Assembly: GCA_937983475.1 (NCBI GenBank)
Contig: CALJZV010000217.1
Location: 1 to 5,269, forward strand
Length of the DNA: 5,269 nt
Source: an uncultured Verrucomicrobiales bacterium
GTDB lineage: Bacteria > Verrucomicrobiota > Verrucomicrobiia > Limisphaerales > JACDHS01
Direction: 5' to 3'
Every line of letters starts with the position of its first letter. Position 1 is the first letter of the stretch. This document shows, one piece after another, positions 1-5,269 of the stretch. The notes under the pieces were generated by a model. It saw only the letters and a program-made list of their open reading frames with translations. It ran no database searches and was not told where the DNA came from. The position numbers and the translations under genes were made by a program.

Positions 1-61
1 GAGGGCCGGGGAGAGGTGGCAATCGAATCGTATCACCCGGAAATAATCACACCCGGCAATT

Positions 62-985
62 TCAGACGGACGTCGGTGGGGCCGCCGCGGCGGCGATCAT
101 TTGCTGGAGCAGCGCGCAATTGCGCCGCAGTTCATCGCGCTCCTCGCGCAACAGGACCACTTCCGATTCCAACTCCTGGAGGCGGATTCGTTGCCCGGCC
201 TCATCCTGGGCTGGCTCATCGTCGGCCAGGCGTTCCGGGAGCGATTCATGCCAATTCGGGCGAGCTTCATAGCCCATCGTCGTCAGCAGCCCCGGAAGGC
301 GCTCTTCAAACAGCGCGCCCAGCGAGCGGTCGAAGTAGTTGCGCCAGTCACCGGAGACACCCCGGCGATAATGGCTGTGGATGTTGGCCTGTCCCGGCAA
401 CCTGCCGCTCCGCTGGGAAAATGAAAGCCTGGCGATGGCCGAGTCCAGGTGAGTTTCGGGAATCTCCCAGCCCAGGAATTGAACGATCCGGCGAAACTCG
501 CCGCGTTCGTCCTGAATCAGCCGCTCATAGGACGTAAGAAAAACGTCCGCCTGCAATGCCGTTTCAAACCAGGAACGCATGCGGCCCGAAACCCGGACCA
601 ATTCAAACATCCCGACGATGATTTTGCTCCGCCTGGATAGCGCCAGCAAAGGCTCACGAAGGAGAGGCTGCCCCACGTGGCTGTGGGCGACGGAAAACAC
701 CCATGAAATCAATCGGTCACGAGGATCGCGCACCACCACAACCGCCCTGGCATCGTCGGGCGGCCTTTGCTTCCAGTCTTGCGCGCCAGCGCTGTAAATG
801 GGGCCCAGAAAAGTTCCAGGCTCCTGCGAGGGCCAACCTGCTTCCACCACCATGTTGGGCGACCGGCCATCCAGGCGCACCCCGGAGACGCCGGCGACTT
901 CCGGGGCTGTCAGCACGTCCCGCACCCATTGGCTGCCGCACTTGTGAAATGTGAGGTGGCAGATTTTTTGAAGATTGGAATTCAT
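62..985 (-). CDS. Sulfotransferase family protein with C-terminal coiled-coil tail
   Basis: The 307-residue product should transfer sulfate from PAPS to an acceptor, here probably a sugar made by the neighbouring glycosyltransferase; the acceptor is inferred. Visible motifs are the 5'-phosphosulfate-binding loop TFHKCGSQW (residues 12-20, with Lys15 in the usual lysine position), the 3'-phosphate-binding strand and loop VVVRDPRDRLISW (83-95, Arg86 and Ser94), and the late RRGVSGDWRNYF block (207-218) typical of Sulfotransfer_1 proteins. Residues 267-297 form a coiled coil with L/V/I at most a/d positions (269, 272, 276, 279, 286, 293, 297), followed by an Ala/Pro-rich end. No signal peptide or membrane segment is seen, so it is probably cytosolic. 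I chose the ATG at 985 because the PAPS loop starts 11 residues later and the gap to the upstream gene is 8 nt; an in-frame ATG at 1051 would overlap that gene by 58 nt. There is no clear Shine-Dalgarno, so translational coupling is likely. Family is secure; substrate is unknown. Confidence 0.9.
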   Translation of the reverse strand: MNSNLQKICHLTFHKCGSQWVRDVLTAPEVAGVSGVRLDGRSPNMVVEAGWPSQEPGTFLGPIYSAGAQDWKQRPPDDARAVVVVRDPRDRLISWVFSVAHSHVGQPLLREPLLALSRRSKIIVGMFELVRVSGRMRSWFETALQADVFLTSYERLIQDERGEFRRIVQFLGWEIPETHLDSAIARLSFSQRSGRLPGQANIHSHYRRGVSGDWRNYFDRSLGALFEERLPGLLTTMGYEARPNWHESLPERLADDEPAQDEAGQRIRLQELESEVVLLREERDELRRNCALLQQMIAAAAAPPTSV

Positions 986-993
986 CAGCTTGC

Positions 994-2034
994 TCAAAGA
1001 GCAGGCCAGGCGAGCTGGCCGGCGTCGCTGGTTTGCAGAAATTGAACCCAAGCCTCAGAAGGCTCGACCGGGCTCAACTCTTCAAATCGCTTGCGATGTT
1101 TTTCCCGTTTGATTCGCGCATCCCAGGCTCGGGCGTCCAGATACCAGGGAATCGGGTTGCGCCGGTAAGCCCGAAGCAGGTTTCGGTAATGTTCGAATTG
1201 GCGCAGCTCGTCCAGAATCTCGACCATGCGCGCGCCGCCTGACAACAATGCGCGGCCCTGCGCAATGCCGAACTCGCGGCGGAGCAGTTCCTCGGCGCTG
1301 TGGAACAGCCGTTGCGTGACACGCTGCTTCAGCGCCTGGACAGCATCGGGATCCTCCTCCTTGGGGTGAAATAAAAACATCGAGCAGGCCATCGGCGTGA
1401 GGGCCAGCTTGATGTTCAGCGCATTTTCCACGCCCCAAACCGTGTCTCCAGGCGGTCCGCAATCGGTGGGAAATGGCAGGCACTTCAAGACTGCGGTTCG
1501 ATAAAGGTTGCTGGCGGAACTGCCCAGGATGCTGCTGAGGCCGTGGCCAAGGGCGAAAATGGTCGCGTAAAAAAACGTCTCGTAGCGGGTCAGCAGGGGC
1601 GGCGAGTTCAGTTTCAACAGGGGAAGCAATTGATGAATGGGCCAGCGAAGCTCGCTGACCAGATTGGATTGGGTGTCCATCAACTGCGGCGGGCTGACGA
1701 CGACGTCGCATTCAAAATCCTCGGCCACCGACACCAGATGCCGGATGCCGCCGTTAAGCATGCAGTCGCCCACGGTGGCAAAATAGGCATATTTGGTATG
1801 CAGGCGCCGGATGCCGAAGTTCCACGATTCATAAAGCCCCGGTGGATGCCGCAGGAATTGAACAGATGGATGCCGGAGGTGTTCGCGGAGATATTCAACA
1901 GTTCCGTCCGTCGAATGGCTGTCCACCACCACGACCTCCTGCGCCAGATGCAGCCAGGCGTTCAGCGCGCGGACATGGTCCGGCAAATACGCCATGGAAT
2001 TGCGAGTAGGAATCAGGACGCCTAAGGGCAACAT
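994..2034 (-). CDS. Glycosyltransferase family 2 protein
   Basis: This 346-residue protein has a GT-A type nucleotide-sugar transferase domain at its N terminus. The first strand and loop VLIPTRN are at residues 6-12, the nucleotide-binding VVVDSHSTDGT at 35-45, and the ESWNFGI helix start at 69-75. Where most GT2 enzymes have a DxD-like metal site, this one reads TVGDCM (87-92), leaving one acidic residue. The rest (about 100-346) is poorly recognisable and includes a basic, Trp/Arg-rich stretch near 285-320. There is no transmembrane helix or signal peptide. It probably adds a sugar to a surface or secreted glycan on the cytosolic side of the membrane; donor and acceptor cannot be read from the sequence. 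The ATG at 2034 puts the first beta strand at residue 6, as usual for GT2, and a stop lies upstream in frame at 2074-2076 with no other ATG, GTG or TTG between. It appears to be the first gene of an operon with the sulfotransferase. No Shine-Dalgarno is evident. Confidence 0.88.
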   Translation of the reverse strand: MLPLGVLIPTRNSMAYLPDHVRALNAWLHLAQEVVVVDSHSTDGTVEYLREHLRHPSVQFLRHPPGLYESWNFGIRRLHTKYAYFATVGDCMLNGGIRHLVSVAEDFECDVVVSPPQLMDTQSNLVSELRWPIHQLLPLLKLNSPPLLTRYETFFYATIFALGHGLSSILGSSASNLYRTAVLKCLPFPTDCGPPGDTVWGVENALNIKLALTPMACSMFLFHPKEEDPDAVQALKQRVTQRLFHSAEELLRREFGIAQGRALLSGGARMVEILDELRQFEHYRNLLRAYRRNPIPWYLDARAWDARIKREKHRKRFEELSPVEPSEAWVQFLQTSDAGQLAWPAL

Positions 2035-2141
2035 ACAGGACGAGTGATTGTGTTCCCCATTGGCCGGGGACCGTCAACAGTAGATTCCGTTCAGACCGCG
2101 GGTGCTTCCACTCAGCGCTTGGGCAAACACGACCCGCTTCC

Positions 2142-2285
2142 GTGTATGCCGAACTGGAACGCACCTGTCTCGGCGTCAGCCGCGACATGATCCGGCTTCT
2201 GTTACGCGATTTGAAAGCTGCCGGACGCATCGAATATCTTGGCCGTGGACCCGGTGCGAAATGGCGAAAGAGGGTAACAACTTGA
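2142..2285 (+). pseudogene. C-terminal remnant of a winged-helix DNA-binding protein
   Basis: Plus-strand codons from 2142 to the TGA at 2283-2285 encode 47 residues that read as a helix-turn-helix with wing: CLGVSRDMIRLLLRDLKAAG (recognition helix region), then RIEYLGRGPGAKW as the wing. This resembles the end of multi-domain bacterial proteins that close with an HTH, for example some Fic-type or helicase-like proteins; the exact family is not certain. The frame stays open upstream into the antisense of the glycosyltransferase gene, but residues before about 2139 show no recognisable domain, so the N-terminal part looks lost. The end may also be shifted: the +1 frame from the ATG at 2261 reads MAKEGNNLKRG before its own stop, which would be a plausible alternative tail. 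The GTG at 2142 could in principle start a 47-residue protein, but no ribosome-binding site supports that. It is the only plus-strand coding signal in the window and converges on the nuclease gene with 15 nt between stops. Confidence 0.55.
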
Positions 2286-2298
2286 AAAGAGGGTAACA
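2267..2298 (+). repeat. 13-bp perfect direct repeat, 19-bp period
   Basis: The unit AAAGAGGGTAACA occurs at 2267-2279 and again at 2286-2298, separated by 6 bp. It covers the end of the HTH remnant and stops 2 bp before the stop codon of the convergent nuclease gene. The 19-bp period is not a multiple of three, so the two copies are read in different frames. It could be a duplication made at an insertion or deletion junction, or the decayed end of a C-terminal tandem repeat in the parental HTH protein. Confidence 0.6.
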
Positions 2299-2300
2299 GC

Positions 2301-3017
2301 TCAAAGCATCTTCACCCACAAATGCCGTAAGTCACACGGCGATAAACCTGATGGCCTTACATGACACGATTGAAGCATGCAAACGTCAGCAGTCGAAGCA
2401 TCGCTGACTGATTGCAACAAATCCGAATCGCTCCATGCTGAACCAGCTTCATTAGACAAATTCCGAATCCAACCGTTGATTTCATTTAGCCAATGAGCAA
2501 AATCCTGCTCCTGCACATAACCAATAATCACGGCAAAACCATGCGTTGAACCGTGGTGACCAAGCTTGAATCGTTGCATGCCACCGGTTGTGCCTTCCTT
2601 GGTGACAACATATTCGCGCTCGTCGCGGTCTTTTCCTTTTGGCGTGGGCAAGCGTTTGCATTCGATGGGGAAAAGCGCTTGGAATTGGCTATGCCGTCGC
2701 CCTTCGATGATAAGCGCGCAGCCACGCGGCTTAACGGTAAGGTCAATTTTTCTGCCGCCCTGCGCTTCGTCTCCAGTTTCGGTGCGAAATTGCACATGAC
2801 TCCAACTCGTTGAATCGTTGGCCACGCCGTTGAGATAATCACACAGATATTCAGTCAGGCCTGTCTCGTTTTCCTTGTCCGGCCTGTCCGGGTGATCTCT
2901 CCAGTGCGGAAGTTCGCTGGCAATGAAAGCCATCAGTTCAAGATTGTGTGTAGTTGGCTTATGAACTTCCTTGGCAAGCCGACCCGATTGAACGTTGTGG
3001 GAATTTTCAGCCAACAT
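2301..3017 (-). CDS. Putative PD-(D/E)XK-like nuclease partner of the methyltransferase
   Basis: This 238-residue protein is not one I can name. Its middle has the strand pattern of PD-(D/E)XK nucleases: Asp92 in GGRKIDLTV, a hydrophobic strand, then Glu119 and Lys121 in FPIECKRL, 27 residues after the Asp. Glu51 or Glu56 in the helix before could complete the site. Further conserved-looking blocks are REYV (134-137), GGMQRFK (145-151), HHG (154-156), IGYVQ (165-169), and a closing CHVR...LRHLWV (218-235). This set suggests a defined family of about 240 residues that is complete here. No signal peptide or membrane segment is present. It follows the methyltransferase gene directly (TGA, 2 nt, ATG), so the two are almost certainly co-translated. 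The natural inference is that it is the restriction or effector arm of a restriction-modification-like system. The ATG at 3017 is preferred over the TTG at 3023 because of its ribosome-binding site. Nuclease fold is moderately likely; activity is unproven. Confidence 0.75.
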   Translation of the reverse strand: MLAENSHNVQSGRLAKEVHKPTTHNLELMAFIASELPHWRDHPDRPDKENETGLTEYLCDYLNGVANDSTSWSHVQFRTETGDEAQGGRKIDLTVKPRGCALIIEGRRHSQFQALFPIECKRLPTPKGKDRDEREYVVTKEGTTGGMQRFKLGHHGSTHGFAVIIGYVQEQDFAHWLNEINGWIRNLSNEAGSAWSDSDLLQSVSDASTADVCMLQSCHVRPSGLSPCDLRHLWVKML

Positions 3018-3019
3018 GT

Positions 3020-4534
3020 TCAAAAACCTTGTTCGACCAAATCTGCCAGCGTTTCATCCGCATCCCGCAGCGCGACTGAACGCAGCCAGTAGCGCAACCG
3101 GTTGGGTTTGAGTAAGTAGATGCCCGCACCATCGTAGAGCCGAGCAATGCGGGTGATATTGATGTTTCCGCGCTGTTCTTTCAGCAATTTGTTGAGTTTG
3201 TCTTTCAGTTCGTCCGCACCGCTCCAGTTCGCTTCTCCTTTGCCGAAAATGTACGGCTGACAAACGATGCCAGGCCAGGTTTGTGGCGTGAGGGCGCGGA
3301 GTTTATTCTCTTTATAAACGGCGTTGATACGGTCGATGAAAACGTCGTTGAATTCGGGCAGTGCAGGAAGTCCCGATTTCTTCATTGCGGCGGAATCTTC
3401 ACCAAGACGGATGAGGTCACGATAATAATCAACTATATCCTCCACAAGAATGGATTCGTGGGCGGGTAACGTGAAGTCGCGAGGTAACAAGGGAAGGCCA
3501 AGGACATCAGCTCCGGAAATTGCTGTGCTCCGTTGGCAGAAAAGCCGCATGCTGGACGCTGCTACGAATGCTCGAAGAATTCGTTTAGATTCCCTCAACC
3601 GTTTCGAGAGCGTTTTAGCTAAATCTGTATGTTCTTCAGGCAATCCAAAACCAAAAATTTGTGACGCGTACGTTAGATAGGATTCTGTCCACAGATCGTG
3701 ATCAAGATCCATATTCTCCCGCATTAGCAATATGGGGGGGGTGTAAATCTCTTTTCTGCGTGGCCACTGGTAACCACGTTTCGGTGCCTTTGTTAGCCTA
3801 CTCTTGTCAATTCCTGCTTCGGTCAAAGCCTCTTCAGGAAGCAAACGCTTTCCGATGACGTGATCCGCCGGACGACTATCCGATTCATTTCCAAAAATGA
3901 ATCCTTCCCCGTCCTCCCATCCTTGCTTCTTTGCATACTGGCCCAGCGATTCAAATTTCCGCAGGCGATTCACCAATGCCAAAACGCGCCCACCGCAGAT
4001 CAAATTTGTGCGCCATATGAGATCATTGTTCAAAACCTGTTTACGCAGCAGCCCGTGCATGCCGTAGTAATCAAAGTCAAAACCTTGTTCAGCATCAACC
4101 CGTCCAGTGCGACGAAAAGTTGCGTGGAGAATGTTACGGGTGGCCAGGGGTGGTTTCGCTTCTGCAACCACAACTAGGACTTTTGTATCTGCCCCGCCTT
4201 TCTGAAAAAGTCCGCGCACCGAGATGAAATCGAGGATTTCGCGAACATCCCATCGCTCCATAAACTTTCTGCGGAAACCGATCGACCATTGATTGTAGAG
4301 AAAATTATATTGCTGGAGCATCGAAAGCACCCCGCCACGTTCCAACATCTCCATGGACTCGTGCAGAAAGAGATAAGCGACTTGTTTGTCAGGCAGTTCA
4401 CCGTGTTCCGTCTGATAGCGAGCATACGCCCTCTCCGCTCCCTCTGTGCCGAGCTTGGACGCGAATGGGGGATTGCCTGTAACGACCCCGATCTTGCCTT
4501 TGATAATTCCCCTTTCGCGGAAGTCAAAAAACAT
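3020..4534 (-). CDS. N6-adenine DNA methyltransferase, 3' part (motif IV and target-recognition half)
   Basis: This reading frame continues the methyltransferase gene after the frame change at 4525-4531. It carries catalytic motif IV as TGNPPF (NPPF at 4463-4474), the [N/D/S]PP[Y/F] signature of adenine-N6 or amino methyltransferases. Next come the post-catalytic helices QVAYLFLHESMEML and RGGVLSML, and FISVRGLFQ. The later part (about 4000-3400) with YTPPILLMREN, SQIFGFGL and ADVLGLPLLP resembles the target-recognition region of Eco57I-like type IIG or HsdM-like enzymes. The end (RLYDGAGIYLLKPNRLRYWL) looks complete. The order motif I, motif IV, recognition region fits the gamma class. The coordinates begin at the in-frame ATG at 4534 (504 residues), but that ATG overlaps the slippery run and has GAGG directly against it, so independent initiation is doubtful; without motif I this half could not bind AdoMet. 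I read it as the second half of one frameshifted gene spanning 3020-5269. Confidence 0.8.
   Translation of the reverse strand: MFFDFRERGIIKGKIGVVTGNPPFASKLGTEGAERAYARYQTEHGELPDKQVAYLFLHESMEMLERGGVLSMLQQYNFLYNQWSIGFRRKFMERWDVREILDFISVRGLFQKGGADTKVLVVVAEAKPPLATRNILHATFRRTGRVDAEQGFDFDYYGMHGLLRKQVLNNDLIWRTNLICGGRVLALVNRLRKFESLGQYAKKQGWEDGEGFIFGNESDSRPADHVIGKRLLPEEALTEAGIDKSRLTKAPKRGYQWPRRKEIYTPPILLMRENMDLDHDLWTESYLTYASQIFGFGLPEEHTDLAKTLSKRLRESKRILRAFVAASSMRLFCQRSTAISGADVLGLPLLPRDFTLPAHESILVEDIVDYYRDLIRLGEDSAAMKKSGLPALPEFNDVFIDRINAVYKENKLRALTPQTWPGIVCQPYIFGKGEANWSGADELKDKLNKLLKEQRGNINITRIARLYDGAGIYLLKPNRLRYWLRSVALRDADETLADLVEQGF
3027..3030 (-). promoter_or_regulatory. Shine-Dalgarno AAGG that fixes the nuclease start
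   Basis: AAGG on the minus strand lies 9 nt before the ATG at 3017 but only 3 nt before the in-frame TTG at 3023. The spacing favours the ATG. The site is inside the last codons of the methyltransferase gene, which fits translational coupling of the pair. Confidence 0.5.
3734..3741. repeat. G8/C8 mononucleotide run inside the methyltransferase gene
   Basis: Eight G on the plus strand (eight C on the coding strand) encode part of YTPPILLM. The frame is intact on both sides at this length, since coherent family-like sequence is read before and after it. Runs of this kind are prone to length change; a gain or loss of one base would end the protein early, within the probable target-recognition half. 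Confidence 0.75.
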
Positions 4535-5269
4535 CCCTCGTGGATGGTGACATCTTTCAGTGGTGGGAAGAGTTTTACGCTGGTGCGAATCTCCATTGGT
4601 TGGAGAGCGTCGCAAAGCGCAAGGCACAGGCTGAATGCAGTTAACTCCACCGCGCCCGGTTCTAAATCCACGCCACGCAACCGGGAGGTGAGAAGTTGTT
4701 TCAGGTCCTTTATTTTTGGATGGTCCCAGTTGTGGCGGTACCGCCAGTGCAGCACGAGCCGTTTGTAGGCTTCGACTAAAAATACCCCGGAACCGCAGGC
4801 TCCGTCCAAAATCGCTTCGTCATTTTTCTCCAACCGATCAAGCCGATCCCAGCTCAAGACTTCTCCGAGCATCATGCCGACGACGAAATGCGGAGTATAC
4901 ACCGCAACGCTCGTGTCCTTCACGAACAGGTGGTAAATGTGACTGATGAGTTCCACAGGCAGGTCAGCAAACGAATAGCGTTGCCATAGCGTCAGTTGAC
5001 CGTCGCGTTCCCTGCGTGCCTCTACAAAACCGGCAAACTCCTCAAGTTTGCTGCTATCAGCCAGTACCTGCTGTTCTTCATCGGTTAGGGTGAAGACATG
5101 GCCATTGAAGCGGGCTTCAAGCTGGCCCAACAACTTCACCAGTGCTGGACCATCAGCGAGCACTTCAAAAAATCTCGTCGCATCTTTCCGAAAGCGGCCA
5201 AAGAAACCGTCTTCGAAGACAAATCGTTCCTCCAAATACTTGATAACCAGCGAGAGGATGAGCAGCTTC
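4174..5269 (-). CDS. N6-adenine DNA methyltransferase, 5' part (AdoMet-binding half), truncated by window edge
   Basis: This is the first visible half of a large adenine-specific DNA methyltransferase. The frame is open to the window edge and starts with KLLILSLVIKYLEERF, an internal helix typical of this family. The TTG at 5235 is therefore not a real start, and the true N terminus lies beyond 5269. Then come YTPHFVVGMML (about 4900), AdoMet motif I ILDGACGSGVFL (DGACGSG at 4786-4806, a variant of DPACGSG) and LRGVDLEPGAVELTAFSL. Meaningful sequence ends at Cys-Phe, at the T6 run (4525-4531). The remaining ~117 codons to the TGA at 4174-4176 are out-of-frame, Ser/Arg-rich nonsense lying antiparallel to nothing recognisable, while the true continuation is one base back. 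A -1 shift gives at least 749 visible residues in one protein. It could be type IIG-like, HsdM-like or a defence-island methylase; the missing N terminus prevents a decision. Confidence 0.8.
   Translation of the reverse strand, partial: KLLILSLVIKYLEERFVFEDGFFGRFRKDATRFFEVLADGPALVKLLGQLEARFNGHVFTLTDEEQQVLADSSKLEEFAGFVEARRERDGQLTLWQRYSFADLPVELISHIYHLFVKDTSVAVYTPHFVVGMMLGEVLSWDRLDRLEKNDEAILDGACGSGVFLVEAYKRLVLHWRYRHNWDHPKIKDLKQLLTSRLRGVDLEPGAVELTAFSLCLALCDALQPMEIRTSVKLFPPLKDVTIHEGCFLTSAKGELSKARSGSLQAIPHSRPSSAQRERRGRMLAIRRNTVNCLTNKSLISFCTSPWRCWNVAGCFRCSSNIIFSTINGRSVSAESLWSDGMFAKSSISSRCADFFRKAGQIQKS
4525..4531 (-). other. T TTT TTG heptamer at the methyltransferase frame change
   Basis: Coming from motif I the message reads GGA TGT TTT TTG ACT. 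The last T of TGT plus TTT TTG is an X XXY YYZ heptamer in the incoming frame. Slipping back one base gives TTT TTT GAC TTC CGC, which continues straight into FRERG and then the NPPF motif. A DNA change from T6 to T7 would give the same protein. Downstream pairing is weak (a GGGG at about 4508-4511 could meet the CCCCC at about 4467-4471), and the upstream GAGGG abuts the run rather than sitting about 10 nt away as in dnaX-type signals. The position of the frame change is clear; its mechanism is not. Confidence 0.7.

Noticed and set aside
33..56. Near-repeat of CACCCGG downstream of the sulfotransferase
   Set aside because: Two short copies with no symmetry or T run; nothing suggests function.
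16..537. Plus-strand open frame of 173 codons
   Set aside because: It lies antisense to the sulfotransferase, is rich in Arg, Pro and Ser with no domain, and is a by-product of high G+C.
986..1051. Upstream ATG (1051) as sulfotransferase start
   Set aside because: It would overlap the upstream gene by 58 nt and add 22 basic residues before a domain that normally starts near the N terminus.
1082..1711. Second minus-strand frame of 209 codons inside the glycosyltransferase
   Set aside because: Its composition is Arg/Pro/His-rich and domain-free; it is an out-of-frame shadow.
1543..2025. Plus-strand open frame of 160 codons opposite the glycosyltransferase
   Set aside because: It shows no recognisable motif, and the minus-strand frame has clear GT2 motifs over the same bases.
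2053..2071. Small inverted repeat with arms TCCCC / GGGGA
   Set aside because: A five-pair stem with a 7-base loop and no T run is easily found by chance; it is neither a terminator nor a clear operator.
2047..2077. Possible promoter for the glycosyltransferase: TTGACG at 2072-2077 and CACAAT at 2047-2052 on the minus strand
   Set aside because: The -35 match is good, but the -10 is only 4 of 6 and the spacer is 19 bp, leaving almost no leader before the ATG. It is too weak to annotate.
4535..4627. ATG at 4627 as the start of a separate 535-residue methyltransferase
   Set aside because: Codons 1-31 of that frame are antigrammatical Arg/Pro/His/Ser sequence, while the other frame over the same bases gives the expected family sequence up to the T6 run.
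5233..5235. TTG at 5235 as the real methyltransferase start
   Set aside because: The codons upstream to the window edge read as a family-like helix (LLILSLVIKYLEER) with no stop, so the gene begins outside the window.

Overview
The window holds two unlike blocks, both read on the minus strand, separated by a short scar at about 2035-2300. Block 1 (62-2034) is a glycosyltransferase family 2 gene followed 8 nt later by a PAPS-dependent sulfotransferase gene. It looks like part of a surface or exopolysaccharide cluster that builds and sulfates a glycan, and it probably continues past position 1.

Block 2 (2301-5269) is a large N6-adenine DNA methyltransferase gene whose 5' end lies beyond the window, followed with essentially no gap by a 238-residue protein with a PD-(D/E)XK-like nuclease signature. 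This is the layout of a restriction-modification or related phage-defence module. The methyltransferase is split by a -1 frame change at an A6 run (T6 on the coding strand, 4526-4531), between catalytic motif I and motif IV. The run forms the heptamer T TTT TTG exactly in the incoming frame. The choices are programmed -1 frameshifting, slipped-strand ON/OFF switching, a recent inactivating deletion, or a base error. A second run, G8 at 3734-3741, lies in the probable target-recognition half of the same gene.

The scar carries, on the plus strand, the last ~47 codons of a winged-helix DNA-binding protein without its N-terminal part. It runs into a 13-bp direct repeat that touches the end of the nuclease gene. 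Block 1 is visibly richer in G+C than block 2, so the scar is probably the edge of an acquired defence segment placed beside a polysaccharide locus.

The organism cannot be named from the sequence. A moderate-to-high G+C Gram-negative bacterium with weak Shine-Dalgarno use fits. The style of the glycosyltransferase and of the HTH remnant recalls Verrucomicrobiota or Planctomycetota, but this is only an impression. I found no RNA gene, CRISPR array, complete mobile element or convincing terminator.
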